DNA of 64,000 nucleotides from Allium sativum. Lineage: Eukaryota > Streptophyta > Magnoliopsida > Asparagales > Amaryllidaceae. Under the pieces are notes generated by a model. It did no database searches, had not been told where the DNA came from, and was given only the letters and a program-made list of their open reading frames with translations. A program made the position numbers and the translations under genes. The stretch covers positions 493,484,453-493,548,452 of the forward strand of contig CM060923.1 in the NCBI GenBank assembly GCA_030737875.1. Reading direction: 5' to 3'. Below are positions 23,547 to 34,658 of this stretch, one piece after another. Position 1 is the first letter of the stretch, and each line of letters begins with the position of its first letter.

Positions 23547-25142
23547 TGTGACATCCACTCAAAACAGCTCAAAATGCGTTCGCAATACACGTTTTTATGT
23601 GCGCGATCCATGGTCCAAAAGTGGCAAATCCATTGACCTTTTATAGCGTTTTTGAAAACGCTATCATAACCCAGGTGCGATCCATCTTGGATCTGGGCCG
23701 ATCCATCAGCCAAGCCTCGTGCGCGATCCATCAAAGCTCGTGCGCGCTCCATCAAAATCTGTTGATCCGCTTCCTATGGATTATGCTAGATCCAAACCAC
23801 TTCATAGCGGTTTTGCCAAACGTTGTATATTCCGATGGATCTGGCGTGATCCATCCCATTGCCAGACCACAAAAATCTACTCTGATCCAAGGTTTTTACT
23901 TGTGCGATCTACTTTTTCTTCGTGTGCGATCCAAGACTTTTCATAACGTTTTCCAAACGCCGTCGTACCCAGAAAATTCAGCTTTCGCCAGATCCATCAA
24001 AACATGCCTGATCCATCTTTTTTTCATCCCGATTAACTGATTTTTGGGCTGCGCGATCCATGCCTATATCGTGGCCGATCCAGGACTTTCCATAGCGTTT
24101 TCCAAAAGCTACAAATTTCTAGAACTTGATTTTCGCCCGCTTCTTGAAAATTCACCCGATCCGCTTGATTTTTCTTGACGAACCATGATTTTCCAACTTG
24201 CCAAACATGTTGCCAAACACGCCCAAACTCTCCAACCCATATCAATTCAAACTCAACCAAATTCGGTCAACACATCAACCATTTATTCAAGCAAAATTCA
24301 ACAAACTCAACGATTCAACAATTATCAAACCAATAAATGGATCTAAACATAGAATTAACATATGAAATTACCGTTTATAAGTTGCTAGATTAGATCCTAT
24401 GGTGATTTGAATTGAAATCAAGATCTATATGAAAACAACTTGAAATGTTCATACAACCCATATACTTGATTGAATCCGTGTGAGAGACGCTTATCACTCG
24501 ACAAATCTTCAAATAACTTGAAATCAATGATCTTCAATTTTGGACAGCAAAGAACAATCTTCTAACCACTTGATTTGATGCGATCTATCTTCTCTTGGTT
24601 TTGATCTAGCTTTGCCTTATGTAGATCTTCAATCTTCTCACTTGGATCCAGATTTTAATGGAGGAAAGGTATATTTGATTGAGCAAGGAGGATAACGAGC
24701 TCAACCAAATGAGAGAATGAAGAAAGTAAAATATTCTTTATGACTCTACCCCATTATTTATAGCCAACAACCCTTGCCTTAATGGGCCTTCGAAATCAGC
24801 CAACTAATGTCAATTAAACCTGAATAGAAATTGCATAACACTAAAACAACGATTCCTCCCAAACTGCTGAACTAGATCTTTCGTGTGACCATTCTACGAA
24901 ATTGGCAACACCATTTCCTTTTTAATGAAATTGATCACAGCACCTAATTCGATTCCAATAAAAAGTTATTCCTTAGACAAAAATGATAGGGGCAAAATGG
25001 TCATTAATAAAATTGTTACAAATTACGGATATGTCTCATATCCCCATAAACAACATATAAAAATATGAGAATGATCGAACCCTTAGGGAATTAAATAAAA
25101 ATATTTGACGATCCTCCAATATGTAAAATGCGGGTCGTTACA
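23547..25142 (-). repeat. Y 3' LTR
   Basis: 1,596 bp; on the minus strand TGTAACGACCCGC ... GGATGTCACA. The part from 23580 to 24130 is full of GATCCA/GATCCATC motifs and of AAAACGCTAT/ATAGCGTTTT inverted pairs. A TATA box CTATAAATA is at 24755-24763 (minus). Short ORFs here are not genes. Confidence 0.85.
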
Positions 25143-25162
25143 TTCTCCCCCCCCCCCCCCCC
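25143..25162 (-). other. Y polypurine tract
   Basis: A run of 16 G followed by AGAA on the minus strand, directly before the LTR; the G run has probably expanded. Confidence 0.8.
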
Positions 25163-25299
25163 AATAAGGAAATTTGCCCCCGAAATTTCAAGCAAAACAA
25201 TTCCGTATGTCTATCATCTATAAGTGGCCAATTTTATCATCCAAACTAGCAGCCATCAAACCATGCATCCATAAACCTATCCTAGCATGTGGAATTCTA

Positions 25300-26860
25300 T
25301 CAATAACAATAGTACAAGTTACAACAGGGTAAGAATGACACGACATTTATGGGTCATACCGACGAATAGTTCTGGATGGATCGTCTTCATTCACTCTTCC
25401 ATCTCCCATGTACAGTCGTCATCATCCTCACTCCATTTCACCTTGACTAGCTTAACTGTCTTCCTCCTAAGCTGTTTTGTTTCATTCCCCACAACACAAA
25501 GCAACTTACGAGGTCTTGTAACTACGTCTCGACTTCTAGGTCTTCATACTATTCCGGAGATATCACCACATTTGAATCATGCATGCACTTCCGTAGAAAC
25601 GACACATGGAAAACATTATGCACACTAGACATCTTCTCTGGTAACTTCAATTTATACGCAAGCTTTCCAATTCGCTCGATTATCAGAAATGGTCCAACGA
25701 ATCTTGGAGCAAACTTTCTATTATTTCCAAATCAAACAATCATTCTTTAATGGTGAAATCTTTACAAAAACCATATCGCCAACGTTGAATTCCAAATCCT
25801 TTCGACGTTTATCAGCATAACTTTTCTGACGATCTTGGGTTGCTTTATTCGTTGTCGAACAATCTCGATATAATCTGATGTCTCTCTAATGGTTTCTGGC
25901 TCAAGTATAACTTATCTACAGTCTCTAACAACAAGTCGAAGAATATACGGTGTTGCATACAACGCCTTATAAGGTGCCATCCCAATTTTTGACTGTTAAC
26001 TGCTATTATATGCAAACTCAACTAAATGTAGTTGGTCTTCCCACGATCCGCAAAATCCAATGCACAAGCTCTAAGGGGTTCTTCTAACACTCGGTTAACC
26101 CTCTCGGTCTGACCATTAGTCTGGGGATGTTAAGACATACTCAAACATAACTCGGTTCCCAAAGATTCTTGCATACCCTTCCAAATCCACTCGTCAACAA
26201 TGAATCTCGATCACTGACTATGCTCTTCAGGTTGCCATAGAATCTTACTATCCGTTATACATGTAGCTCAGCCAACTTCGATGTCGTCCTAGTTGGTCTG
26301 ACAGGAATAAACCTCACGCTTTTGGTCAAGCGATCCACAATGACCCAAATTCCTTCATTTCCTACCCTGCAAGGTAATCCGTCGATAAAGTCCATCTATA
26401 TCCTCTCCCACTTCCACGTAGTAACTTCCAATGGCTGAAGCGATCCACTCCGCTTCTTCTGTTCAGCTTTCACTAGCTGACAGTTCATACATTTGGAAAT
26501 GAACTTCCCAACATCCCTCTTCATTCCTTCCCAGTAGTAAGGTCGCTTCATATCCCAATACATCTTATTACCACTAGGATGAATCAACAACTTTGAGTGA
26601 TGACATTCCTTCAGAACCTCATCTCTCAATCCATCAATATCAGGAACAACCAGTCGTCCTTTCTTACGAAGCCAACCTTCTCTATCTACTTCGAATTCCT
26701 TATTCTCCGATCCCAACTTCTGGATGATCTCAACAAGCTTTCCATCACACATTTGGTGTTCGCCAATCCCTTCGATGGGAGTAAGTCTTATCGATAAGTT
26801 TGCCAACATTTCAGGTTCCAACCCACATCGTGGTTTGAAATCGAATCCTTCCAATCCAAG
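25300..26860 (-). pseudogene. Y integrase and chromodomain remnants
   Basis: The best stretch (26396-26854) has the integrase zinc region: HHSKLLIHPSG and CMNCQLVKAEQ, preceded by WLRKKGRLVVPDIDG. Then [19 protein letters not shown] and IVSDRD of the catalytic core are readable across frameshifts (26400-26180), and a chromodomain-like end (VKLVKVKW, CTWEMEEWM) near 25450-25370. Many stops and shifts show it is old. It would have inserted element DNA; it cannot now. Confidence 0.8.
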
Positions 26861-27305
26861 AAAACTTCTCGCATCCGTCGCACTCTTAGGTCATCCCAGT
26901 CCTGGATTACTGCCACTTTAGCGAGGTCAACCGCAATTCCATTTCCATAAACAACATAGCCTAAGGACCTCACTTCACTCTTCCAAAAGTGACACTTCGA
27001 AAATTTAGCTTTTAGCTGGTGTTTTCGCAAGATTTCCAAAACAACTCGTAAGTGCGTCTTATGCTCTTCCTCATTTCGGGAATAAACTAGAATATCATCC
27101 ACGAACACAAGAACGAACTTGTTCAACTAAACTCTGAAAACCCTATTTATAAGATCCGCAAAATATGTTGGTGCATTTGTCAATCCTAATGGCATCACCA
27201 ACCACTCAAAGAAACTGGATGGTGTCCTAAAAGAAGTCTTCAGCACACTATCCCTCGCCAATCTCAACTGGTGAAATCTCGTTGCCAAATCCATCTAAGA
27301 AAATA
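26861..27305 (-). pseudogene. Y reverse transcriptase, C-terminal half; RNase H missing
   Basis: Contains [15 protein letters not shown] (catalytic Asp pair intact), [13 protein letters not shown] and a MPLGLTNAPTYF-type box (27200-27150) with a stop near 27129. After the RT connection motif FLGL, near 26860, the sequence jumps straight to the linker before integrase (GFDFKP). The whole RNase H, about 170 residues or more, is absent. Z has lost RNase H from the same FLGL point. Confidence 0.8.
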
Positions 27306-27310
27306 GCGGT
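27306..27310. repeat. Target-site duplication of the solo LTR, left (GCGGT)
   Basis: GCGGT before the solo LTR; GTGGT follows it at 28261-28265. One mismatch fits an old insertion. Confidence 0.7.
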
Positions 27311-27633
27311 TGTTAGCCTGCTTTGTGACCAGGCTACCCAAAGCAAAGATCATGTTGACATACCTCTGGGTAAATGCTGTCTCATATGGAATCTCTGGAT
27401 AACATCGCTCTCCGGCATTGGAAGCATCATAAGAAGACACAAGGCAGTTTGGTCAAAATCACAACATCAGTATAAACTGGCCCGAAACCCCTATCAAATG
27501 ACCTCATTTGGATCTATTCACCTCATATACTCGTAGCCCTTTGAATTAGCTTCAGTTTGAGCTTTGGTTTTGCTCAATCGGACTTACGGTTTGAAAGTTA
27601 CGCCCATTTCCGTGAACGGGTGTAAGTTGGCAT

Positions 27634-27793
27634 ATGACCGCGATCCGATCCGCCCTTGCCTACGCGATCCGATCCGCCCTGGCCTACGCGATCCGATCCG
27701 ACCCATGACCGCGATCCGATCCATGACCGCGATCCGATCTATGACCGCGATCCGATCCATGACCGCGATCCGACCCATGACCGCGATCCGACC
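27634..27793 (+). repeat. 18/24-bp GATCC tandem array in the solo LTR
   Basis: Units ATGACCGCGATCCGATCC (18 bp, about six) and two 24-bp units ending in TACGCGATCCGATCC. The array lies about 125-280 bp upstream of the TATA box, where copia U3 enhancers are found. Confidence 0.85.
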
Positions 27794-27916
27794 TTCGGCC
27801 CTGTTCAAACGCAGCTTGTTTTGACCTATTCTCAAGGCTACTGGCTCTCCTATTTTTCTGGATCGCCTGCCACGTACCTCATCACGAACCAGTCCTCCCA
27901 GGAGCTTTCCTACAGC

Positions 27917-27924
27917 TATAAATA
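27917..27924 (+). promoter_or_regulatory. TATA box of the solo LTR
   Basis: TATAAATA in the context GCTATAAATACACC, a typical LTR promoter; would transcribe rightward into Y's RT remnant. Confidence 0.6.
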
Positions 27925-28260
27925 CACCTTCAGAGGGCATTTTCAGGGGACTTTTTGGCATCTCCTCATCCATGGCTGCCATGGCCAACACTTCTCCATG
28001 AATAACCACTATCTTCCTCAATAAATTCAATGGATTCGGAGAGAATTTTTCATTGAATTCATGTGATTGAAAGACAATATTCATTGTAATTGTAATCTAT
28101 GAGTGCAATTAGAAAATATGAAGTGGACGTAGGCTCGTTAACGCCGAACCACTATAAAAATCTCGTTGTCTTGCTTTTTTCTCTATTTTTCAGTTATTTC
28201 TTCGTATCCTATGCTCAAAATACGACGATTTGGGTGTTAGGACCATTTTTTGGTCTAACA

Positions 28261-28850
28261 GTGGTCTTGTAATGCTGATCGAACAAGTCATCTATCCTCG
28301 GCAACAGATACTTGTTCTTCTTGGTCACCTTGTTCAGTTCACGATAATCCATACAATCTCAAAGATCCATTAGCCCTGGTTGCAAACACAACTGGTGCAC
28401 CCCACTCGGACATACTTCTCTGAACGAACCCATTCCCCAAAAGATCGTGAACTTGCACCTCTAACTCTTGTTGTTCCTTAGCAACATCTGCCTAAGTGGC
28501 ATAACAATTGGTCAAGCACCCTTGACCAAATCGATTCTAAACTCAACCTCGCAATGCGGCGGCAAACCTTTGACTTCTTCAAGGACATCCTCAAACTCAT
28601 TGGCGAAAAGCACAAATGACAAGTCTTCCTATGGAATCACAAGCGGGTACATAATGGTCATAAAGACCCCCATCCTCGGGCTTACATCGAATCACAACCA
28701 CTCGCCTTTCCACATTCCCGACTGTCACTTCAAGCTTCTCGCAATCCACCTTTTCCGCATACCTCTTGGGCCAATCCATACCCAAAACAAACCCAAACCC
28801 AGGAAAAGTCACAATAAACAATCATTCATAAAAGAACAACCATGACTAAA
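28261..28850 (-). pseudogene. Y protease end and reverse transcriptase start
   Basis: The RT start reads [14 protein letters not shown] across 28330-28270; upstream are the ELLGNGFVQRS-type and VDY region with shifts. The protease is partly open at 28597-28821: FPGFGFVLGMDWPKRYAEKVDCE is the second half of a retropepsin. The active-site Asp triad region lies near 28970-28985 (LFGA-type) and is decayed. The frame is broken several times. Confidence 0.7.
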
Positions 28851-29002
28851 AACTAGAGCACTACAAGTCATACAAATAGTAGATGAACCCCACACTGGAT
28901 TAGTTACTATCAAAGGCCTATTACAATCTCAGGTCCTGAACCCATTCGGTATGCAATCTTATTATAGGTAAAAGAGGATGATTCTCTAGCACCAAACAGA
29001 AC

Positions 29003-29595
29003 TTATACAGACTCCCTTGGTAGAAAGCATATATAAACTAACAACAGCTTCTCCAAATTCTCATTAGGAATACAATAGGAAATCGAAATAGCTTCTAGAA
29101 CACATGCTTCCTCCAGTTGCTCATTCTTCAGAAAATATGGACAATCCTTATTCTCATGTCCAGGCTTGCTGCAGTTATAGCACCTCATCTCTGCTTTTGG
29201 CTTCGTACAATCCATGGAATAATGGCCCTTTAGCTGATAGTTAAGGCAGATAAAATCCGTCTTAGGTTTCTTCTTTTGACCATCATTCCCATTCTATTGC
29301 TTTTTTTTTTCTTATTTAACTTCTTTGTAGCACTGGGGCCAGTAAAAGTTTCTTCATCCGTAGGAGAACAATCCCTCTGTCTCTTAGCGGAATCCTCCCT
29401 AGTTACTTGCACAGGAACACCATGCTCTACTGCCACTTCTACAATGGGCATCCTCGGTATGACGGCTGTTATCACGTCCTTGAAAATAGCCAGATATTCT
29501 GATATAATAGTTGAAGCTCCCAGCTAGCTACCTTCTCCTACCCTTCTAGTCCCAAGCTCATCCCAAATAGTGTTTCCCATAGTTTGACGACTCAT
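29003..29595 (-). pseudogene. Y Gag remnant, capsid region deleted
   Basis: A start MSRQTMGNTIWDELG at 29595 and a stop near 29525 (TAG). A Lys-rich stretch follows, and then one complete zinc knuckle CYNCSKPGHENKDC near 29125-29180. The distance from start to knuckle is only about 140 codons and no capsid-like motifs (WLKETE, WW) are present, so the core domain is deleted. Gag would have coated the RNA; this remnant cannot form a particle by itself. Confidence 0.7.
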
Positions 29596-29764
29596 TCTAA
29601 ATCTAGAAATGGAATGGTTAGTCCACATATGAGATAAACTGCAATGAAGTTCAAACTCTATTATGCAATAGACTAATATATAGTATATAACCATCTGAAA
29701 TCTACAAATACATCTCTCATATGTAATTAAGTCTCTGAAATTTGGCTAAAATCAATTAACTAGA

Positions 29765-29776
29765 TCTATGATATCA
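29765..29776 (-). other. Y primer-binding site, degenerate
   Basis: TGATATCATAGA on the minus strand matches 9 of 12 bases of the tRNA-Met site used by the other elements, two bases from the LTR end. Confidence 0.6.
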
Positions 29777-29778
29777 AA

Positions 29779-30183
29779 TGTGATGACTTCTCAAAATAGC
29801 TCAAAAACGTGTACATAATACACGTTTTTATGTGCACGATCCATGCTCCAGAAGTGGCAAACCCATTGACCTTTTATGGTATTTCTAAAAATGCTATCTA
29901 GCCCAAGCGTGATCCATCCTGGATCGTGGTCGATCTATCAGCCAGGCCTCGTGCGCGATCCATCAAAACTTTTGCGCGCTCCATCAAAATATGATGGTCC
30001 GCTTCCTATGAATTGTGCTAGATCAAAACCCCTTTCATAGTGTTTTCCAAACTCTATCTATTACGATGGATCCGGGGTGATCCATCCCTTTTCCATACCA
30101 CAGAAATCTGCTCCGATCCATGGTTTTTACTTGCACGATCCAATTATTCTTCATGAGTGATCCATGCCTGGATCGTGGCCGAT
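29779..30183 (-). repeat. Y 5' LTR, truncated
   Basis: Matches the first about 540 bp of 23547-25142 (GATCCA-rich part) and stops at GGCCGAT, where X LTR sequence starts. Roughly 1 kb or more of this LTR is deleted. Confidence 0.85.
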
Positions 30184-30681
30184 TTTGCAAAGGGCCTCCG
30201 TTTTGGACGAAACCACTTTTGTTGGATCTAGAATGTCAAATTATTGCTAGATACCAATTTTCAGAATTTTTGAAATGAACATGTGAGTGTGGTGAATATG
30301 GACGCGTTTGGTCAATTCAGTTTGAATTTAATCGACTGGAAAATGACCGTTTTTCAAATGGTATGCAAATTCAACGAAATTAGTTTTGTTAGGACCATAT
30401 CGTTAAAAAAAAGTCAGAAATAATTTTTCTGTAATTTTTGGAGTTAACATGTGACCCCAGTAAATTGAAATGTACATTCAAATTCAATATATATTGATTT
30501 ATATTTTAATTTAAAGAAGAACTGATTAAAACAGTCGAATGGGCTTGTGAAACATATTCCATTATGTCCGGAATGGGGTAATTAGCTAGGGGCAACAGTT
30601 GTTGTGTTGGATTTGGAGTTTGGAGCGATTAACAACTAAAGATGGAATTAAATAATAATAATAAAATAAAATATAATTTTC

Positions 30682-30712
30682 TATAAAAGGGCCGAACTAA
30701 AACCCTAACCCT
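30682..30712 (+). promoter_or_regulatory. X LTR TATA box and telobox
   Basis: CTATAAAAGGGCC, then AAAACCCTAACCCTATAAAAC. The second part is a plant telobox (AAACCCTAA). In the 3' LTR it reads AAATCCCTAACCCTAG (59712 onward). Position just downstream of a TATA box fits a start-site element. Confidence 0.55.
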
Positions 30713-31350
30713 ATAAAACGTTTAGCCGCCGCCTTCAAGATTGAACGAGCAAAATCGTTCAATATTTTCTCCCTAGTTCTTGTTTAACTCATTCAATAAT
30801 TTCAACAACTCCCAAAGAAAAAATGAAAGAACGAAGAGAGATCTACAAATTGATGTTGGGGGATTTCCGCGCCTAAAGTCACGACCCTCGAGGGGATTTT
30901 CTGGCCATTGTAGGGCCTCAAGCTGGCAGCGAAGGTGGGGGGAGGGAGACGACGCAAAGGCGCGCCAAGGGCCGACCTCCGATCATCGTCAGGTGTCTTG
31001 GTGGGCGCAATGAGGAGAGAGGATGGGGGAAGCAATTTCGATCGGTTACAGGAGAAGAACAGTGAAGTTAATCTAAACATAATTATTTCAATTAAAAATA
31101 TTATTAAATTTATATTAAGCATTAGTTTAAATTTGTATTAAGGATTGTTTTTTTAAATTTAAATATAAATTAACATTGTTCAAATCTGAATTTTTATATA
31201 TGAAGTATAAAAATAAGATTTTATGTATGTATAGCATTTCTAAAAATATAATTTTTATTTATATATAACATTGTTTTTAAAGGAGATTTTTTACTATATA
31301 TATCATTTTAAATATATATATATATATATCATTTTAAAAATATATGATTT

Positions 31351-31556
31351 TTAAAAATAAAAAGATCGTTGTTTTAAAAATAAAAAGATCGTTGGTTTAA
31401 AAATTAAAAAAACCGTTGTTTCAAAAATAAAAAGACCCTTGTTTTAAAAATAAAAAAATCGTTGTTTTAAAAATAAAATAACGGTCGTTTTAAAAATAAA
31501 AAGACCGTTGTTTTAAAAATAAAAAGACCATTGTTTTAAAAATAAAAATAGCAATG
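31351..31556. repeat. 23-bp tandem array, X 5' LTR
   Basis: About nine units of AAAAATAAAAAGACCGTTGTTTT with drift. Partner in the 3' LTR at 60411-60572. Confidence 0.8.
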
Positions 31557-32685
31557 TTTTAAAATAATAAAATAGCATTACTTTTAGAAATAAAAAAAAT
31601 ATGATTTTTAGAAATTAAAATCGGATTTTTATAAATATGATTTTTTTAAAATATATGAAATAGCGATGATTTAAAAATGTGAATTTTAATTTAAATAGAG
31701 TTATTTTTAAAATGGGGTTTTTAAAAAATATTTAACAATATAAAAATGCGATTTTTATTTATATAGTAGCAGAATAAAAATGTGATTTTTAAATAAATAG
31801 CACTGTATTAAAAATGTGATTTTTAATATAAACCGCTTGAAAACATATTGTGATGGAACCGACTGGAAGCGAACAAAATCTAGATGGTTCAGAAATTCAA
31901 AAATAAAACTAGAGGAGTGGATCCGAAAGGTGAGAACTTCTCACTAAAAATATTTCTGTACAGTTATTTATTTTATAACTGCATATATGAACTGCTCCCC
32001 GTTGTCCATAGACCATGGACGACTTGTATGATTGTATTGTATTGTGGAAGTTGATTGTGATTGTGATGTGAAATGAAATATATAAGATATTCATGTGTAT
32101 GGAATAAAATATTTGAACAATAGAAATATCATTTTTATTGTATATATAAAATATATAAAATATTCATGTGTATGGAATAAAGTATTTGAACAATAAAAAT
32201 ATAATTTTTATTGTATATTTGGACTGCATAACATAGTCATGTGTTGAAATAAATATTTATAAACAAATCGGATGATTTGTTTATGTACACCCATTTATCT
32301 GATACTGATTGGGACGATATAATTTACACATCACCCAACTACACAAATAAAATCTGTGTTTGTTGATTGAAACCCCACACGAGTATTGGGATGATAGTTG
32401 ACGTACACTAATCCAAATTGTTTAGTTATTTGTTAATCGATGGGTTGACAGACTGTTGTAAGAATTAATTATTTATATTTAATGCTTATGCAGTTGTGTG
32501 ATGCACTCTGGATGATGGTTGACTGTGTACAGTTATTGTTGTGTAGATATGTGTACGAAATCTATATAATAATATTACATGGTAATTGATTGAGTCTGAT
32601 TCCAAATCAGAATAAACGAATATTTTTAAATAATATTCAGTGTATAATCAAAATTAGATATTTTGAAAATATTGTCTTTTGAATG

Positions 32686-32960
32686 AAATTATTAAGGAAT
32701 ATTCAAATTTGATTTGAAATTTGAAATGGAATTGAAATCATTTTAAAATGAATTTAAAACGAATTTATCAAGGAATATTCAAATTTGATTTGAAATTTGA
32801 AATAGAACTAAAATCATTTTAAAATGAATTTAAAATGAAATTATTGAGGAATGTTAAAATTTGATTTGAAATGGAATTGAAATCGTTTTAAAATGAATTT
32901 AAAATGAATTTATTAAGGTATATTCAAATTTGATCTAAAATTTGAAATGGAACTGAAATC
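32686..32960. repeat. 76-bp tandem array, X 5' LTR
   Basis: About 3.5 units containing TTATTAAGGAATATTCAAAT and GTTTTAAAATGAATTTAAAA, period 76 bp with one shorter unit. Partner at 61693-61965. Confidence 0.8.
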
Positions 32961-33732
32961 GTTATGAATTGAATTTAAAACAAATTTATAAACGATTTAT
33001 AAAATACGTTTTAAGTGGAAATCGATGAAATATGTATATAATATATATATATATATATATTATATATATTTAATGGCCTGAATAGAACGCGCTGCGGCAG
33101 TTCATGAATTTCGACCATTGACTTCAAATTGACATTAAGGGAGATCCGACCGTCGGATTCTCCTAAAACTGGAAATGATGGGTTCATATCGAAAATAGCT
33201 TTCCAATGAATACAAGAGATTTGGAATCTAACGGTTGGATTTGGAATTATATCCAAATCAAAATTTGAAAAGGTCGTTGTAAGTGCAGTTCGAAGACCGT
33301 TTACGGAAATCGACTGTACGGGCCTTGATAAAATTATTAAAAATATCAATAATTTGTGTAAAATAACAATAAATGATTTGGAAAGAATTTAGATGAAAAA
33401 TTCCACATTTGTAAAGATAAAAATATATTTTTATCAAAATGAAGAAGTTATGAACTAGAACTATAATCGAAGATTTTTAAATAAATAAATTGGATTTGAA
33501 ATGGTTTTAAAAATAACCAGGATTTCCAATATATGAATTGGAATGGAATTGAATTGAAATTATCTTCGAAATATTTCGATGTTGGATTTCGTGATTATAC
33601 AGATATTGTTATGGAAATTTGAAAGATATATTTATATCGTTATTTCCATATTTTATGGTTGTAGAATTTGATATTGAATATAAGCCGATATATTTTCTAT
33701 TCAGAGACTTGTATTTAATATCAAATGGGATT

Positions 33733-34384
33733 TTGAGTTTTTCGTGAACAGTGTCTTAAATAACATTGTTCTGAAACCCAGTTGAGAAAAGAATAAATCT
33801 TTTCAGTAAGATTTAGTGAAATTTTCCAATTAATTAATATTTAATTAGAATTGAATGAAAGAATTGGATTTTGGGTTTGTCGTGAATGGTGTCTTCATTA
33901 ACACTGTTCTTAAACCCCGTGTGAAAAGAATAATCTTTTAATTGAGATTATTGGAGTTTCCAGTTATATTTAGTAACTGGAATAAAAATGGAATGTGAAT
34001 TGGGTTTATTCTGAACTGTGCTTTTAATGACATTCGTTCTTTAACCCGATTTATAGTGAAATGTGATTTGGAATTTATAAATCTTTTAACTAAGATTTAA
34101 TGGAAATTTTCCAAAGTAAAGTTTTCCAATTTCATAAAACAAATTGGAATGGAATGGAATTCGATTTGGTAATAATCGAAGTGAACTTCTATGGAGGAAG
34201 ACTGCTAATACAATGGAATTTAAAAGGCTTTGCCATTATTTCATTTATACTATTATTCAGATATGGAAGTTTATATCGATTATATATATTGATCTGTTTT
34301 CCGTGAAGATTCCATAATTGGTGGAATGTGATTTTGGGTTTATCGTGAGTTGTATTTTAAATGACATTAGTACTTTAACCCAGT
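33733..34384 (+). other. Four hairpin units (GGGTTT...AACCC), X 5' LTR
   Basis: Units near 33733-33780, 33871-33918, 34001-34048 and 34334-34384. Each opens with (T)GGGTTT, then CGTGAAC-type and an arm that pairs with GTTC, and closes with TTAAACCC or TTTAACCC about 48 nt later. The 3' LTR has the same four near 62755, 62890, 63019 and 63365. Confidence 0.6.
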
Positions 34385-34532
34385 TAAAGACAGGATTTAT
34401 TTCCTGAATTTGAATAATCATTAAGTAATGATTTTTGGAGATTAAAACTAAATGGAGTTTTAAAGAATCTCTAATTAGATTGAAAGGAGAATCTGATAAC
34501 TAAAATTATCAAATTTGGTAAATGATCGAGAA

Positions 34533-34658
34533 TGGAGTATCACCAATTTTGCTCCAAGCGATAGTTAAATCTTTAATTAGATTTGATCATGAAATGGTAA
34601 TTAATTTTACCGATAACACCGTTGTATTAGATATGAAGCATTACCAGTTTTGCTTCAT
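34533..34658 (+). other. Pair of small covarying hairpins, X 5' LTR
   Basis: TGGAG(34533)...CTCCA(34556) and TGAAG(34634)...CTTCA(34657), each around a similar loop ATTACCAGTTTTG / TATCACCAATTTTG. The stems differ by a compensating pair. Confidence 0.55.

Larger units (their letters stand above)
27311..28260 (+). mobile_element. Solo LTR, Ty1/copia-type, inside Y reverse transcriptase
   Basis: 950 bp from TGTTAG to CTAACA with near-identical 5-bp flanks; the RT frame of Y continues on either side (QHYKTT | FS.MDLATRF). There is no primer site, purine tract or second LTR, so it is the product of LTR-LTR recombination. TGTTA...TAACA ends, the TATA box at 27917-27924 and a GTAGGC...CGAACCAC motif near 28125-28155 are typical of plant copia LTRs. 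ORFs of 122 and 166 residues come only from its tandem repeats. Confidence 0.85.
23547..30183 (-). mobile_element. Y, decayed Ty3/gypsy chromovirus, truncated in its 5' LTR
   Basis: Left (3') LTR 23547-25142, purine tract, integrase to Gag remnants on the minus strand, a degenerate tRNA-Met primer site, and a right (5') LTR cut off at 30183 where X sequence begins. Gag core and RNase H are missing, and frameshifts are frequent. A solo LTR of another superfamily lies inside. Left flank TCATT (23542-23546) would be the target duplication; the partner is deleted. Confidence 0.85.

Noticed and set aside
23597..24040. 147-residue ORF in the Y LTR
   Set aside because: Inside an LTR, rich in repeated GATCCA codons, no motif, not kept in the second LTR.
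27634..27793. CRISPR-like array
   Set aside because: Units are direct tandem copies without unique spacers, in plant retroelement DNA.
27584..28084. 166-residue minus ORF and 122-residue plus ORF with repeated MTAIRS- or DRDPIH-type units
   Set aside because: Produced by an 18-bp tandem array (a multiple of three) inside a solo LTR; not protein genes.
31351..31556. 23-bp repeats as CRISPR or satellite DNA
   Set aside because: No spacers and only about nine units; the same array is in both LTRs of X, so it is a part of the LTR.
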